The position numbers and the translations under genes are program-made. A stretch of DNA of 44,255 nt from contig JAEWFX010000004.1 of NCBI GenBank assembly GCA_023388605.1, positions 1 through 44,255 on the forward strand, written 5' to 3'. Position 1 is the first letter of the stretch. Every line of letters starts with the position of its first letter. Shown one piece after another: positions 10,611 to 18,726 of this stretch. The DNA comes from Bacillota bacterium. Lineage in GTDB: Bacteria; Bacillota; Clostridia; Saccharofermentanales; DTU023. Under the pieces are notes generated by a model. It was not told the origin of the DNA. It worked only from the letters and a program-made list of their open reading frames with translations, and did not search any database.

Positions 10611-12305
10611 GTGAATACAAGTGCAGATGGAAATACGCTATTAAGAGGACAAATCAAGAGTTTTCCAGGACTTACCTGGCGAGCTCTGTTGCTCAGTGCC
10701 TTGGGCTCTATGGTGATCACTGCGAGCTCTATGTATGTAGCTCTCAGGATCAGTGCTCTACCTTGGCCGACAGTTTTTATCGCCGTGTTGAGCTTAGCTA
10801 TTCTCAAAGTTCTAGGTAGAACCAATATCCATGAGATAAATATCGCCAAAACGGGTATGTCTGCTGGTGCTATGATCGCTGGTGGTGTGGCCTTTACCCT
10901 GCCAGGTTTATGGATAGCAGGCATCTATGAACCATATAGTGCTGCTACAGGCAGTTTACGTGATTGGATTTTGCCCAAACTACCTGGTATTCTCGGCGTG
11001 ACGCTCGCAGGCACACTGTTAGGCACAGTGCTCTGCTGGTCGATCCGCAAGTTTTATCTGCGTCGTCTCAATCTCGCCTATCCCATCGGAACAGCTGCAG
11101 CAGAGATACTCAAAGCTGCAGATGAGGGAGGAACTTCCAGCCGCACAATGTTCGTATCCTTAGGTTTGAGCTCTCTATTCACTTTGTTGCGTGACGGTAT
11201 AGCCGCTGTTGGTCTGCCCAAAATTTTACCTGAGCGACTCGTTGCTAATATTTCGGGCTATGCTATCGGCTTAGAGTTTTCACCCATGGGTTTATCAATC
11301 GGTTACCTTATCGGCTTTTTGCCCGCCAGCCTCTGGTTTACAGGAGCCATCCTCGCGAATTGGTTGATCAACACTTTTCTAGTACAGATGCAAGTCTTCG
11401 CGAGCCCTGAAGCCGCCAGTGCTTTTAATTTCACTGCAGCCATCGGCTTGATGGTTGGTGGAGGTATCGGTATTATCATCAGCTTTATCTTCACGCTGAA
11501 AAATTGGCGAAAGGCAGCAAAGACTGAAGAGGAGGATGGACTCAATTACGGTGAATGGTACAGCCATCTCTCTGTCAAAACCATCTTGATCTTCTTAGCT
11601 GTAGCTAGTTCGATAGCAGCGGGTCTATCGTTGCCTCTGACCATCGCCATCTGTCTGGGTGTAGTATTCGCCACTGCCATGTCTGCTACTATCACAGGTC
11701 AGACCGGAGTCAACCCGATGGAGATATTCGGCATAATTGTCTTGTTGACCCTGTCGATCTTCTTTGATATTTCTGGCTATCAGGCGTTCTTAGTCACTGC
11801 TCTAGTAGCGGTCGCCTGTGGCTATGCCGGTGATTTGATGAATGATTATCAAGCCGGCAAAATTATTCGTACTGATCCGAATTCGCAGTTGATCTCTGAA
11901 TTGGTCGGTGGTATCGTCGGCGCTTTTGTCGCGGTAGTAGCATTGTTCGCAGTCATCTATCAGTACGGTGGTGTCGGTGGTGAAACAGGTCTGTCAGCTG
12001 TACAAGCTCATACGGTATCTTCATTGCTGAATGGAGTTGGAGATCTCAAAGTCTTCAGCGTTGCTGCGTTGATTGGTTGTGTGCTCTTCCTCTTTAAGAT
12101 TCCTTCAATGATCATCGGTATCGGCATGCTCTTAGGTATCCCGATGGCCACAGCCGTATTTATCGGTGGTGTAATCAATTGTTTGATCGAGAAGAAACAC
12201 AGACAGCACGCCTCAGAAAATGGTCAATTGATCGCAGCTGGCATGCTCGGTGGTGAGGGTATAACAGGAACCTTAGTAGCAATTATCACCATGCTACATG
12301 GCTAG
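10611..12305 (+). CDS. OPT-family oligopeptide transporter
   Basis: Multi-spanning membrane protein of the OPT (oligopeptide/YSL) family, proton-coupled carriers of short peptides or metal chelates; the substrate cannot be read from sequence. It has 564 residues, nearly all hydrophobic, with many segments of about 20 residues. Family wording includes KTGMSAGAMIAGGVAFTLPG near residues 83-103 and YPIGTAAAEIL near 158-168. The GTG start is chosen for AGGAGG seven bases upstream. It stands alone between its own promoter candidate and a strong hairpin after the stop. Confidence 0.9.
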   Translation: MNTSADGNTLLRGQIKSFPGLTWRALLLSALGSMVITASSMYVALRISALPWPTVFIAVLSLAILKVLGRTNIHEINIAKTGMSAGAMIAGGVAFTLPGLWIAGIYEPYSAATGSLRDWILPKLPGILGVTLAGTLLGTVLCWSIRKFYLRRLNLAYPIGTAAAEILKAADEGGTSSRTMFVSLGLSSLFTLLRDGIAAVGLPKILPERLVANISGYAIGLEFSPMGLSIGYLIGFLPASLWFTGAILANWLINTFLVQMQVFASPEAASAFNFTAAIGLMVGGGIGIIISFIFTLKNWRKAAKTEEEDGLNYGEWYSHLSVKTILIFLAVASSIAAGLSLPLTIAICLGVVFATAMSATITGQTGVNPMEIFGIIVLLTLSIFFDISGYQAFLVTALVAVACGYAGDLMNDYQAGKIIRTDPNSQLISELVGGIVGAFVAVVALFAVIYQYGGVGGETGLSAVQAHTVSSLLNGVGDLKVFSVAALIGCVLFLFKIPSMIIGIGMLLGIPMATAVFIGGVINCLIEKKHRQHASENGQLIAAGMLGGEGITGTLVAIITMLHG

Positions 12306-12340
12306 TCTGATCATATTTAGCTAACTCAGAAGTAACATAT

Positions 12341-12388
12341 CTATCAGCTGCGCGCTCGGTTACACTTACCGCAGCTGATAGCTTTTAT
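12341..12388 (+). terminator. Long hairpin after the OPT gene, probable terminator
   Basis: CTATCAGCTGCG (12341-12352) and CGCAGCTGATAG (12370-12381) are perfect 12-base arms. The 17-base loop contains CGGT and an ACCG that could pair instead and extend the stem with a bulge. Only a short T-rich stretch (CTTTTATCT) follows, so termination may be partial, or the hairpin could act on the next gene. Confidence 0.65.
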
Positions 12389-12436
12389 CTATAAAACTTC
12401 GTATGATAGTGACAGTCGCCGCAAAATAATAGATTT

Positions 12437-12850
12437 ATGAAACAAGTACAAATTTTTTTAAACTTAAATAGTTTTGATTTTGATCCTGAAGCTGATCGAG
12501 AGATTTTGGAGATGGCAGGTTATGCGCGCATGGCTCGTTCAGAGGACGCTAAATTGCAGTTGATCACCTTCCAAAATAATCCCATGGCTTTTTTGCAGGA
12601 AAGTGTTGTCGATGACTTGCTTAGCAGTGAAGGAGATGATGCTCTGCCCATCACTGTCAGCGAGGGCGAGGTCTTAGTTTACGGTAGATTCCCTACCAAG
12701 GAAGAGTTGGAGAATTTCCTCGGGATCTCCCTTTTGCCGGTCAATGTGCAGCGTGAAGCTATAATGCAAAAAGCTCTAGCTCAGATGAATGCTGCCAATG
12801 CTGGTGGTTGTTGTGGTGGTGGCTGTGATGGCTGTAGCGGGTGTTTCTGA
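12437..12850 (+). CDS. ArsD-like domain protein with cysteine-rich C-terminus
   Basis: A 137-residue protein with the fold signature of ArsD, the arsenite metallochaperone/repressor: an N-terminal beta strand (KQVQIFLNL), the NNPMAFLQ turn, and ITVSEGEVLVYGRFPTKEEL. The N-terminal CC....C triad that binds As(III) in ArsD is absent. Instead there are five cysteines at the extreme C-terminus (C125, C126, C130, C133, C136) in a glycine-rich setting. No arsA, arsB, arsC or arsR gene is nearby. It overlaps the next gene, a VanZ-like membrane protein, by one base. No clear Shine-Dalgarno sequence precedes the ATG. The ArsD relationship is from recognition of the motif pattern; a role in metal binding is inference. 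Confidence 0.65.
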   Translation: MKQVQIFLNLNSFDFDPEADREILEMAGYARMARSEDAKLQLITFQNNPMAFLQESVVDDLLSSEGDDALPITVSEGEVLVYGRFPTKEELENFLGISLLPVNVQREAIMQKALAQMNAANAGGCCGGGCDGCSGCF

Positions 12851-13344
12851 TGCCTTCTAGAAAGACTGCTGATCATTATCGGTCGGCTTTCTGGGGCTTG
12901 CTATTGTTGATTTACATAGTGGTCCTAGTGCTCTTTCTCTTGACCAAGAATTTTGCTTTCGATGTACCTGACCAAGTGAATCCGACCCTCACTGAGTTGC
13001 TCTTGCTAGAAGATACCAGTGCAGTAAAAATCAATTTGCAGCCTTTTTTCACTATTAAGCTGTTCTTTTCCGCTCTGTCGCAACCTCAGATGGTACTGCC
13101 CAGTATCGCCAATTTGTTAGGTAACATTGTGGCCTTTATGCCCATCGGCATCCTGTATGGATTAGCGCGCAGAGGTCGTAGTTACTTTGTCGGCGGTTTT
13201 TTGCTTACGCTGGTGACTACCTTGACGGTAGAAGGGATACAGTTGTTGACTGGTTGGGGCGTATTCGATGTCGATGACCTCATACTCAATAGTTTAGGTG
13301 GCCTATGTGGCCTAGCATGTTTTGCGCTTTTTCATCGCAATTGA
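12850..13344 (+). CDS. VanZ-like family membrane protein
   Basis: A 164-residue integral membrane protein with about four hydrophobic segments. The pattern LQPFF...NLLGNIVAFMPIGILYG...TVEGIQLLTGWGVFDVDDLILNSLGG is typical of the VanZ-like family, named for a teicoplanin-resistance protein; most members have no proven function. I prefer the ATG at 12850, overlapping the previous stop (TGATG), to the GTG at 12841, because the overlap implies coupled translation. The next gene, uppP, is 46 bases downstream and also acts at the cell envelope. Confidence 0.85.
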   Translation: MPSRKTADHYRSAFWGLLLLIYIVVLVLFLLTKNFAFDVPDQVNPTLTELLLLEDTSAVKINLQPFFTIKLFFSALSQPQMVLPSIANLLGNIVAFMPIGILYGLARRGRSYFVGGFLLTLVTTLTVEGIQLLTGWGVFDVDDLILNSLGGLCGLACFALFHRN

Positions 13345-13390
13345 CCTATATAATAGATAACAAAGCAATTAATTTAACGAGGGATAAGTC

Positions 13391-14233
13391 ATGGAATGGA
13401 TAGAAGTAATCAAGGCCATCATTTACGGCATCATAGAGGGTATCACCGAATGGCTACCAGTCAGTAGTACGGGTCATTTGATTTTGTTAGAACGTATCTT
13501 GCCGTTCAATCTTTCGCCAGAATTTGTCGAGATGTTTCGAGTAGTTATTCAACTAGGCGCCATACTCGCCATAGTGTTGATGTACTGGTCGAAAATTTGG
13601 CCCTTCCGCCGTTTGAATACTGAGCGGGGTAAAATCATCACCTATCATCCGCAGACGATAACTCTGTGGTTGAAGATTATCTTCGCCTGTCTGCCAGCTG
13701 CTGTAGTCGGAGTATTGTTCGATGATCAGATCGATGCGTTATTCTACAATTATCTTACGGTCAGCGTCATGTTAATTCTGGTAGGCATCGCTTTTTTCTT
13801 GGTCGAGAACACTCTGGGCAATTCTGCACCGACGGTCACAGACCTATCAGGCATAACTTGGAATATGGCGTTCATCATCGGTCTATTCCAGCTGATGGCA
13901 GCAGTTTTCCCGGGTACATCTCGTTCAGGAGCGACCATCCTCGGCGGCATCATCATCGGTATGAGCAGAGCGGTCGCAGCTGAATTTACCTTCTTTCTCG
14001 CCATACCCGTGATGTTCGGTGCTTCTTTACTCAAATTAGTGAAGATGAATCTGCACATGCAGTTTTTAGAGGTTATGGTTCTCTTGATGGGCATGGTTGT
14101 TTCTTTCCTAGTGTCTTACTATGTGGTAGGCATGCTGATGCGTTATATCAAACGCCATAATTTCAAGCCGTTCGGAGCTTATCGCATCGCCTTAGGAGCA
14201 GTGGTTTTACTTGCTTTTGGCTTGTTTATTTAG
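13391..14233 (+). CDS. uppP: Undecaprenyl-diphosphatase (UppP/BacA)
   Basis: Membrane enzyme that dephosphorylates undecaprenyl diphosphate to recycle the lipid carrier of cell-wall synthesis; extra copies give bacitracin tolerance. It has 280 residues, the usual length. The two family motifs are EGITEWLPVSSTGH at 16-29 and PGTSRSG at 174-180. GAGGG lies upstream of the ATG. It follows the VanZ-like gene on the same strand and precedes tig, which has its own promoter candidate. Confidence 0.96.
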   Translation: MEWIEVIKAIIYGIIEGITEWLPVSSTGHLILLERILPFNLSPEFVEMFRVVIQLGAILAIVLMYWSKIWPFRRLNTERGKIITYHPQTITLWLKIIFACLPAAVVGVLFDDQIDALFYNYLTVSVMLILVGIAFFLVENTLGNSAPTVTDLSGITWNMAFIIGLFQLMAAVFPGTSRSGATILGGIIIGMSRAVAAEFTFFLAIPVMFGASLLKLVKMNLHMQFLEVMVLLMGMVVSFLVSYYVVGMLMRYIKRHNFKPFGAYRIALGAVVLLAFGLFI

Positions 14234-14250
14234 CTTGATTTTGCTACAAT
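14222..14250 (+). promoter_or_regulatory. Candidate promoter of tig
   Basis: TTGTTT (14222-14227), 17 bases, then TACAAT (14245-14250) preceded by TGC, giving an extended -10. The -35 box lies inside the last codons of uppP. The tig start is 45 bases downstream. Confidence 0.55.
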
Positions 14251-14258
14251 TTTTCGGC

Positions 14259-14276
14259 GTACAAACAGAGTACAAA
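14259..14276 (+). repeat. Direct repeat GTACAAA between tig promoter and start
   Basis: GTACAAA occurs at 14259-14265 and 14270-14276, separated by CAGA, so one repeat every 11 bases. The position just downstream of the predicted -10 suits a repressor site. It recalls the tandem heptads of CtsR operators but differs in sequence and spacing. Confidence 0.5.
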
Positions 14277-14295
14277 TATCGAAGGAGTTAAGAGA

Positions 14296-15789
14296 ATGTC
14301 TTCCAAAATTGAAGTTTTAGATAAGAATATGGTTCTGTTGACAGTAGAAGTATCAGCAGAGGATTTACAAGCTGCTATGAAGAAAGCCTACGAACAGACC
14401 AAGAAGAGCTTTAATATCCCTGGTTTCCGCAAGGGCAAAGCTCCTATGCAATTAGTGATCAATCACTACGGCGAGAGCGTGCTCTATGAACGTGCTTTTG
14501 ATTTGGTATCACAACAAGCTTACAGTGACGCCCTCAAGGAGCAAGGAGAAGAGCCTTATTCAACCCCTAAGGTCGACATCATCTCCATCGGTATGGACAA
14601 AGGCGTTACCTTCACTGCTGAGTTCGCTCGCAAACCTGAAGTCAAGCTCGGTGAATACAAGGGTGTCACAGCTTATTGTCCCCCTGTCGAAGTCAAGGAC
14701 GAAGAGATCGACAACCGCTTAGAGAATGAACGCAAAAAACTATCTCGCATGGTCTCCGTCGATCGCCCGGTTCAGAAGGACGACATAGTCAATATCGATT
14801 ATTGTGGAAAAGTCGATGATGTGGCTTTTGAAGGCGGTACAGGTAGCAATTATGATCTGACCATCGGCTCAAATACCTTTATCCCTGGTTTTGAAGATCA
14901 ATTGATCGGTCACAGCGTCGGCGAGGAAGTGGAAGTCAAAGTCACTTTCCCGACTGAGTACCACGCTGAAGATCTGGCTGGCAAAGATGCTGTTTTCACC
15001 ACTAAAATCAACGGCATCGAAGTTCGCGAATTGCCTGAACTGGACGATGAATTCATCAAGGATATCAGCGAGGATTGTGACACCGTAGCTGAATATCGTG
15101 AACAATTGAAAAAGAATCTGACTGAAGAAGCAGAGAAACGCAGCGACGCAGAATTCACTGAGAATGCTTTACGTCAGGCTGTCGACAATGCAGAGATCGA
15201 TATCCCCGAAGTCGTGATTGACTCGGAGATGAATCAGATGGTCGAAGAGCAGAGACGACGCATGCAATCTATGGGTCTACCGCTCGAACAATATCTGCAA
15301 TATTTGAATATGGATATCAACAGCTTCAAGATGACTTTACATGATCCTGCAGTCTATCGTGTCCGCTCTGAGTTGGTGATCGAGAAGATTGCAGAGCAAG
15401 AAAAAATCGAAGTCACTGATGCTGACTACGAAGAACAATTCGAACAGATGGCCAAGGATTTTAAGCGCGATTTGGCCGAGATCAAGGAGACATACGATAC
15501 AGAGGCTATTCGCGGCTATCTTAAACACGATATTATCCGTAAAAAGGTAAGTTCTTTGGTCAAGGACGCTGCAGTGAAAACTGATGTCAGACCTGAGCCA
15601 CAGGAGCAAGAAGAGTCTGAGAAGAAGACCAAGACCAAGAAGACTACCAAGAAGACAACGAAGAAGACCACCGCTAAGAAAACTACTAAGAAAACCAGCA
15701 AGAAAGCTGATGAAGAAGTTTGTGAAGAATGTGGTTGTGAGGAAGAAAAACCTCAAGACAAATGCGATTGTGGATGTCACCACGAGTAA
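14296..15789 (+). CDS. tig: Trigger factor with Lys/Thr-repeat and cysteine-rich C-terminal tail
   Basis: Ribosome-bound chaperone with peptidyl-prolyl isomerase activity that meets nascent chains. The N-terminal domain has the ribosome-binding signature GFRKGKAP near residue 42, the FKBP-type domain runs roughly from 155 to 245, and the helical chaperone domain follows. Trigger factors usually end near 430-450; this one has 497 residues. From about 443 to 470 it is almost only Lys and Thr, then an acidic stretch carries C476, C479, C481, C490, C492 and C494 followed by two histidines, a likely metal-binding end. AAGGAG lies upstream of the ATG. clpP and clpX follow in the conserved order. 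Confidence 0.96.
   Translation: MSSKIEVLDKNMVLLTVEVSAEDLQAAMKKAYEQTKKSFNIPGFRKGKAPMQLVINHYGESVLYERAFDLVSQQAYSDALKEQGEEPYSTPKVDIISIGMDKGVTFTAEFARKPEVKLGEYKGVTAYCPPVEVKDEEIDNRLENERKKLSRMVSVDRPVQKDDIVNIDYCGKVDDVAFEGGTGSNYDLTIGSNTFIPGFEDQLIGHSVGEEVEVKVTFPTEYHAEDLAGKDAVFTTKINGIEVRELPELDDEFIKDISEDCDTVAEYREQLKKNLTEEAEKRSDAEFTENALRQAVDNAEIDIPEVVIDSEMNQMVEEQRRRMQSMGLPLEQYLQYLNMDINSFKMTLHDPAVYRVRSELVIEKIAEQEKIEVTDADYEEQFEQMAKDFKRDLAEIKETYDTEAIRGYLKHDIIRKKVSSLVKDAAVKTDVRPEPQEQEESEKKTKTKKTTKKTTKKTTAKKTTKKTSKKADEEVCEECGCEEEKPQDKCDCGCHHE
15622..15705 (+). repeat. Lys/Thr codon repeat in the tig tail
   Basis: A low-complexity run of AAG/AAA and ACC/ACT/ACG codons encodes about 28 residues of alternating KK and TT. 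Repeats like this can change length by slippage; codon choice varies within it, which suggests it is maintained at the protein level. Confidence 0.8.
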
Positions 15790-15810
15790 TTATCAAAAAG
15801 ATGTTTTAAC

Positions 15811-15844
15811 TTAGCGGGTGGCATTTTGCGCCCGCTTTGTTTAA
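15811..15844 (+). terminator. Hairpin between tig and clpP
   Basis: AGCGGG (15813-15818) pairs with CCCGCT (15831-15836) around a loop that can itself pair GC with GC; TTGTTT follows. It could reduce read-through from tig to clpP; clpP starts 24 bases after it. Confidence 0.65.
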
Positions 15845-15868
15845 GTTGATATAAGGAACGAGGTAAAC

Positions 15869-16462
15869 ATGATTTATAACAATTTAGTACCGATGGTTGT
15901 GGAACAAACAAATCGCGGCGAGAGATCTTACGATATTTTTTCGCGTCTGCTCAAGGAACGTATCATCATCCTGAGCAGTGAAGTTAATTCAGCTAGTGCT
16001 CAAGTTGTGACAGCGCAGTTATTGTTCCTCGAAGCCGAAGATCCCGAAAAAGACATACAATTCTATATCAATAGTCCTGGTGGCGAAGTTTCATCTGGCT
16101 TGATGATCTATGACACCATGAAATATATCAAGTGCGATGTGCAGACTATCTGCATGGGTATGGCTGCCAGCATGGGAGCTGTGCTATTAGCTGCAGGAAC
16201 ACCAGGTAAGCGATTCTGTCTGCCCAATGCCGAAGTTATGATCCACCAACCCTCAGGTGGAGCTCAAGGACAAGCTTCAGATATTCTGATCAATGCGGAG
16301 CACATCATCAAGATGCGCAAACGACTCAATGAGATACTAGCAGAGTGCTGCAATCGCGATCTCAAGGATATCGAGCGAGATACAGAACGCGACCATTGGA
16401 TGGATGCAGAAGAAGCACTTAAGTATGGCGTTATCGACAAGATTATGGAGCGTCGTGAATAG
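15869..16462 (+). CDS. clpP: ATP-dependent Clp protease proteolytic subunit
   Basis: Serine peptidase that forms the double-ring chamber degrading proteins delivered by ClpX and related unfoldases. It has 197 residues, the normal size. The catalytic triad is visible as S101 in MAASMGA, H126 in MIHQPSGG and D175 in [20 protein letters not shown] near residue 21 is the family N-terminal signature. AACGAGGT lies upstream of the ATG. clpX begins on the base after the clpP stop. Confidence 0.97.
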   Translation: MIYNNLVPMVVEQTNRGERSYDIFSRLLKERIIILSSEVNSASAQVVTAQLLFLEAEDPEKDIQFYINSPGGEVSSGLMIYDTMKYIKCDVQTICMGMAASMGAVLLAAGTPGKRFCLPNAEVMIHQPSGGAQGQASDILINAEHIIKMRKRLNEILAECCNRDLKDIERDTERDHWMDAEEALKYGVIDKIMERRE

Positions 16463-17890
16463 ATGTCAATCAATAACAACAATTCCAATAGCAACGGCGA
16501 TCGACCACTTCTACACTGTTCCTTCTGTGGCAAGTTAGACAGTGAAGTCGATCGTTTGATAGCTGGTCCAGGTGTTTTCATCTGCAATGAGTGCATCAAA
16601 CTCTGTGTCAATCTACTCAAGTCTGATCCTGACAACTCAAAGAAGGAAGCAGAGCACGACCACGATCACGACCACGACACAATCAACCTGCTGACACCGG
16701 CGGAGATTCATCAGAAATTAGATGAATATGTGATAGGTCAAGATGAAGCCAAGCGTGCTCTGGCAGTAGCTGTCTACAATCACTACAAACGCATTGTCGA
16801 ACCAGAAGAAGATCTGTACGAAGATGTTGAATTATCTAAGAGTAATATCTTGCTGATCGGTCCCACTGGTTCAGGCAAGACCTTATTAGCCCAGAGTTTG
16901 GCACGCATGCTAGACGTACCATTTGCTATCGCCGATGCCACAGCTCTGACAGAAGCAGGTTATGTCGGTGAGGATGTCGAAAATATTCTTCTGCGTCTGA
17001 TCCAAAATGCCGATTACGATATCGAGCGTGCCGAGCAAGGTATTATCTACATCGATGAGATCGATAAGATTACTCGTCGTGCCGACAATCCGTCGATCAC
17101 TCGTGATGTCAGCGGTGAAGGCGTACAACAGGCATTGCTTAAAATTCTCGAGAGTACAGTCGCCAATGTGCCGCCGCAAGGAGGACGCAAACACCCACAT
17201 CAAGATTTTATCCAGATCGATACTACGCACATCCTCTTTATTTTAGGAGGTGCTTTCGATGGTTTAGAGAAGGTGATAGGCCGTCGACTAGACAACAAAT
17301 CCATCGGTTTCGGATCGCAGATCTATGGCTATGATGCCTCTAAACAAGGCGAGATCTTCAGCAAGGTCATGCCAGAAGATCTGCTCAAATTCGGTCTCAT
17401 CCCCGAATTTATCGGCCGCGTCCCCATGGTAGTACCCTTGAGTGGTCTAGATCGTGAGGCTCTGATCAAGATACTATCAGAACCGAAAAATGCTTTGGTC
17501 AAACAGTATCGCAAATTGTTAGCCTATGACGGCGTCACCTTGACATTGACAGAAGATGCGATCGAAGCCATTGCGGAGAAGGCCTTAGCTCTCAAGACAG
17601 GTGCCAGAGGCTTGCGTACGGTTTTAGAACAGATTATGGTCGACATCATGTATGATGTGCCTTCGCGAGATACTGTCTGCGAAGTGGTGATCGATGGTGC
17701 AGTGGTACGCGGCGAAAAACAACCACAATACATCGAAGTAGCTGATGAAGATGGAGAAGATACAGCGATAGATGCTGTTACAGAGGAGATGGATATACAA
17801 AGCGAGATATCGGGAGGATCAGGTGGCTCTGATGGCGGTGAAGAGACTGACAGCGGAGAAAATGATGAACCTGAGGATATATCCGCCTAG
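16463..17890 (+). CDS. clpX: ATP-dependent Clp protease ATP-binding subunit ClpX
   Basis: AAA+ unfoldase that feeds substrates to ClpP. The N-terminal zinc-binding domain uses C19, C22, C41 and C44. Then come Walker A GPTGSGKT, Walker [11 protein letters not shown], the GRKHP pore-loop motif and IGF, the ClpP-docking loop, in [11 protein letters not shown]. Length is 475, longer than the usual 420 or so. The extra is a HDHDHDHD run at 65-72 in the linker and a C-terminal acidic Gly/Ser tail of about 50 residues. It starts directly after the clpP stop; GGAG about 13 bases upstream is a weak binding site, so coupling to clpP is likely. Confidence 0.97.
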   Translation: MSINNNNSNSNGDRPLLHCSFCGKLDSEVDRLIAGPGVFICNECIKLCVNLLKSDPDNSKKEAEHDHDHDHDTINLLTPAEIHQKLDEYVIGQDEAKRALAVAVYNHYKRIVEPEEDLYEDVELSKSNILLIGPTGSGKTLLAQSLARMLDVPFAIADATALTEAGYVGEDVENILLRLIQNADYDIERAEQGIIYIDEIDKITRRADNPSITRDVSGEGVQQALLKILESTVANVPPQGGRKHPHQDFIQIDTTHILFILGGAFDGLEKVIGRRLDNKSIGFGSQIYGYDASKQGEIFSKVMPEDLLKFGLIPEFIGRVPMVVPLSGLDREALIKILSEPKNALVKQYRKLLAYDGVTLTLTEDAIEAIAEKALALKTGARGLRTVLEQIMVDIMYDVPSRDTVCEVVIDGAVVRGEKQPQYIEVADEDGEDTAIDAVTEEMDIQSEISGGSGGSDGGEETDSGENDEPEDISA

Positions 17891-17971
17891 ACATAGTTTC
17901 GTAATATTGTCATAATTCAGGCAACTCTGAGCCATCCTTTGCTATCCTATCAGAAGAAAGGAGAGTTTCAC

Positions 17972-18673
17972 TTGCTTTACGAAGGTTTTGAGAAAGTCAA
18001 CGACTATACTTATGTAGCCCTGTCGTCTAAACGTAGACACCCTGTAATTATCAAGACTGAGACACGTATCAGTGAGCCTGCTATCTGGCAGAAGCTGGAG
18101 GATTTTTATTTTCCGGCAATGCCACTCTACTATGGGAAGATCAAGTTGCCAGATTCGAAGTTGGGCTATTGCTTCGAGTACCGCAAAGGTAGCAGCATTA
18201 TCGAATTCTCTAAAGGTTTGGAACGCAAAGAGCGTTGGCAGTTAATCAGCGAGATTGTATCAGAGTATCGAACTCTACAACATGAGATCAGCGAGCGTGT
18301 CGGCAGACCGGTGGTACACGGCGACATTAAACCTGAACACATTCGCCGAGCGGACAACGGTCAAATTTTCTTCATCGATTGGGAACAGGCTAAGTATTGT
18401 GATAAGCAATATGAGTCCTTGGGTGTAAATCCTTTTTACAGTGCACCAGAAGTTTTGAAGGGTGTGTTCGATGTGAACAGCGACATTTACAGCTTAGCCA
18501 AAGTTGCTATCGCTATTCTCTGCGGTGAAAGTGTCAGCAGTGTACAGCACGGTGTACAATTAGCCTTCTTAGAGCATTGCACAGTCGAGGAACTCGGAGC
18601 ACTGCGTATAGCCTTGAGTTCTGATCCAGCACAGCGTGTCGGCTGTTATGAGCTCTTCAATAAACTAGGTTGA
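17972..18673 (+). CDS. Compact protein-kinase-like protein
   Basis: A 233-residue protein with the core of a Hanks-type kinase. VIIKTE holds the probable ATP-anchoring lysine, VVHGDIKPEHI the catalytic loop with its aspartate, FIDWEQ the magnesium-binding aspartate in place of DFG, and YSAPEVLKG the APE motif, followed by DIYSLAKV. A glycine-rich loop is not obvious and the usual asparagine of the catalytic loop is histidine. There is no membrane segment or PASTA domain, so it is not a PrkC homologue. I chose the TTG at 17972 because AAAGGAGA lies eight bases upstream; an in-frame TTG at 17939 has none. It lies 81 bases after clpX and ends at a strong terminator. Substrate unknown; activity not assured. 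Confidence 0.75.
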   Translation: MLYEGFEKVNDYTYVALSSKRRHPVIIKTETRISEPAIWQKLEDFYFPAMPLYYGKIKLPDSKLGYCFEYRKGSSIIEFSKGLERKERWQLISEIVSEYRTLQHEISERVGRPVVHGDIKPEHIRRADNGQIFFIDWEQAKYCDKQYESLGVNPFYSAPEVLKGVFDVNSDIYSLAKVAIAILCGESVSSVQHGVQLAFLEHCTVEELGALRIALSSDPAQRVGCYELFNKLG

Positions 18674-18680
18674 TAAACTG

Positions 18681-18708
18681 AAGAGAGCCCCGCGGGGCTC
18701 TCTTTTTT
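18681..18708 (+). terminator. Strong rho-independent terminator
   Basis: AAGAGAGCCCCG (18681-18692) and CGGGGCTCTCTT (18693-18704) are perfect 12-base arms followed by more T's. It ends the tig-clp-kinase group and faces the convergent molybdenum hydroxylase genes. Confidence 0.92.
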
Positions 18709-18726
18709 ATTGAGCATTTTTCGCTA

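Noticed and set aside
12306..12436. A riboswitch between the OPT and ArsD-like genes
   Set aside because: One long perfect stem near the OPT stop is simpler as a terminator; I see no conserved aptamer elements.
12437..12850. An arsenic resistance operon
   Set aside because: Only an ArsD-like protein lacking the arsenite triad is present; there is no arsA, arsB, arsC or arsR in the window.
14259..14276. A genuine CtsR operator before tig
   Set aside because: The CtsR heptad is (A/G)GTCAAA with a three-base spacer; here the heptad is GTACAAA with four bases between. Only the general style agrees.
15337..15783. A long open frame on the minus strand opposite the tig tail
   Set aside because: It arises from the Lys/Thr codon repeat read backwards, has no ribosome binding site and its protein is low complexity.
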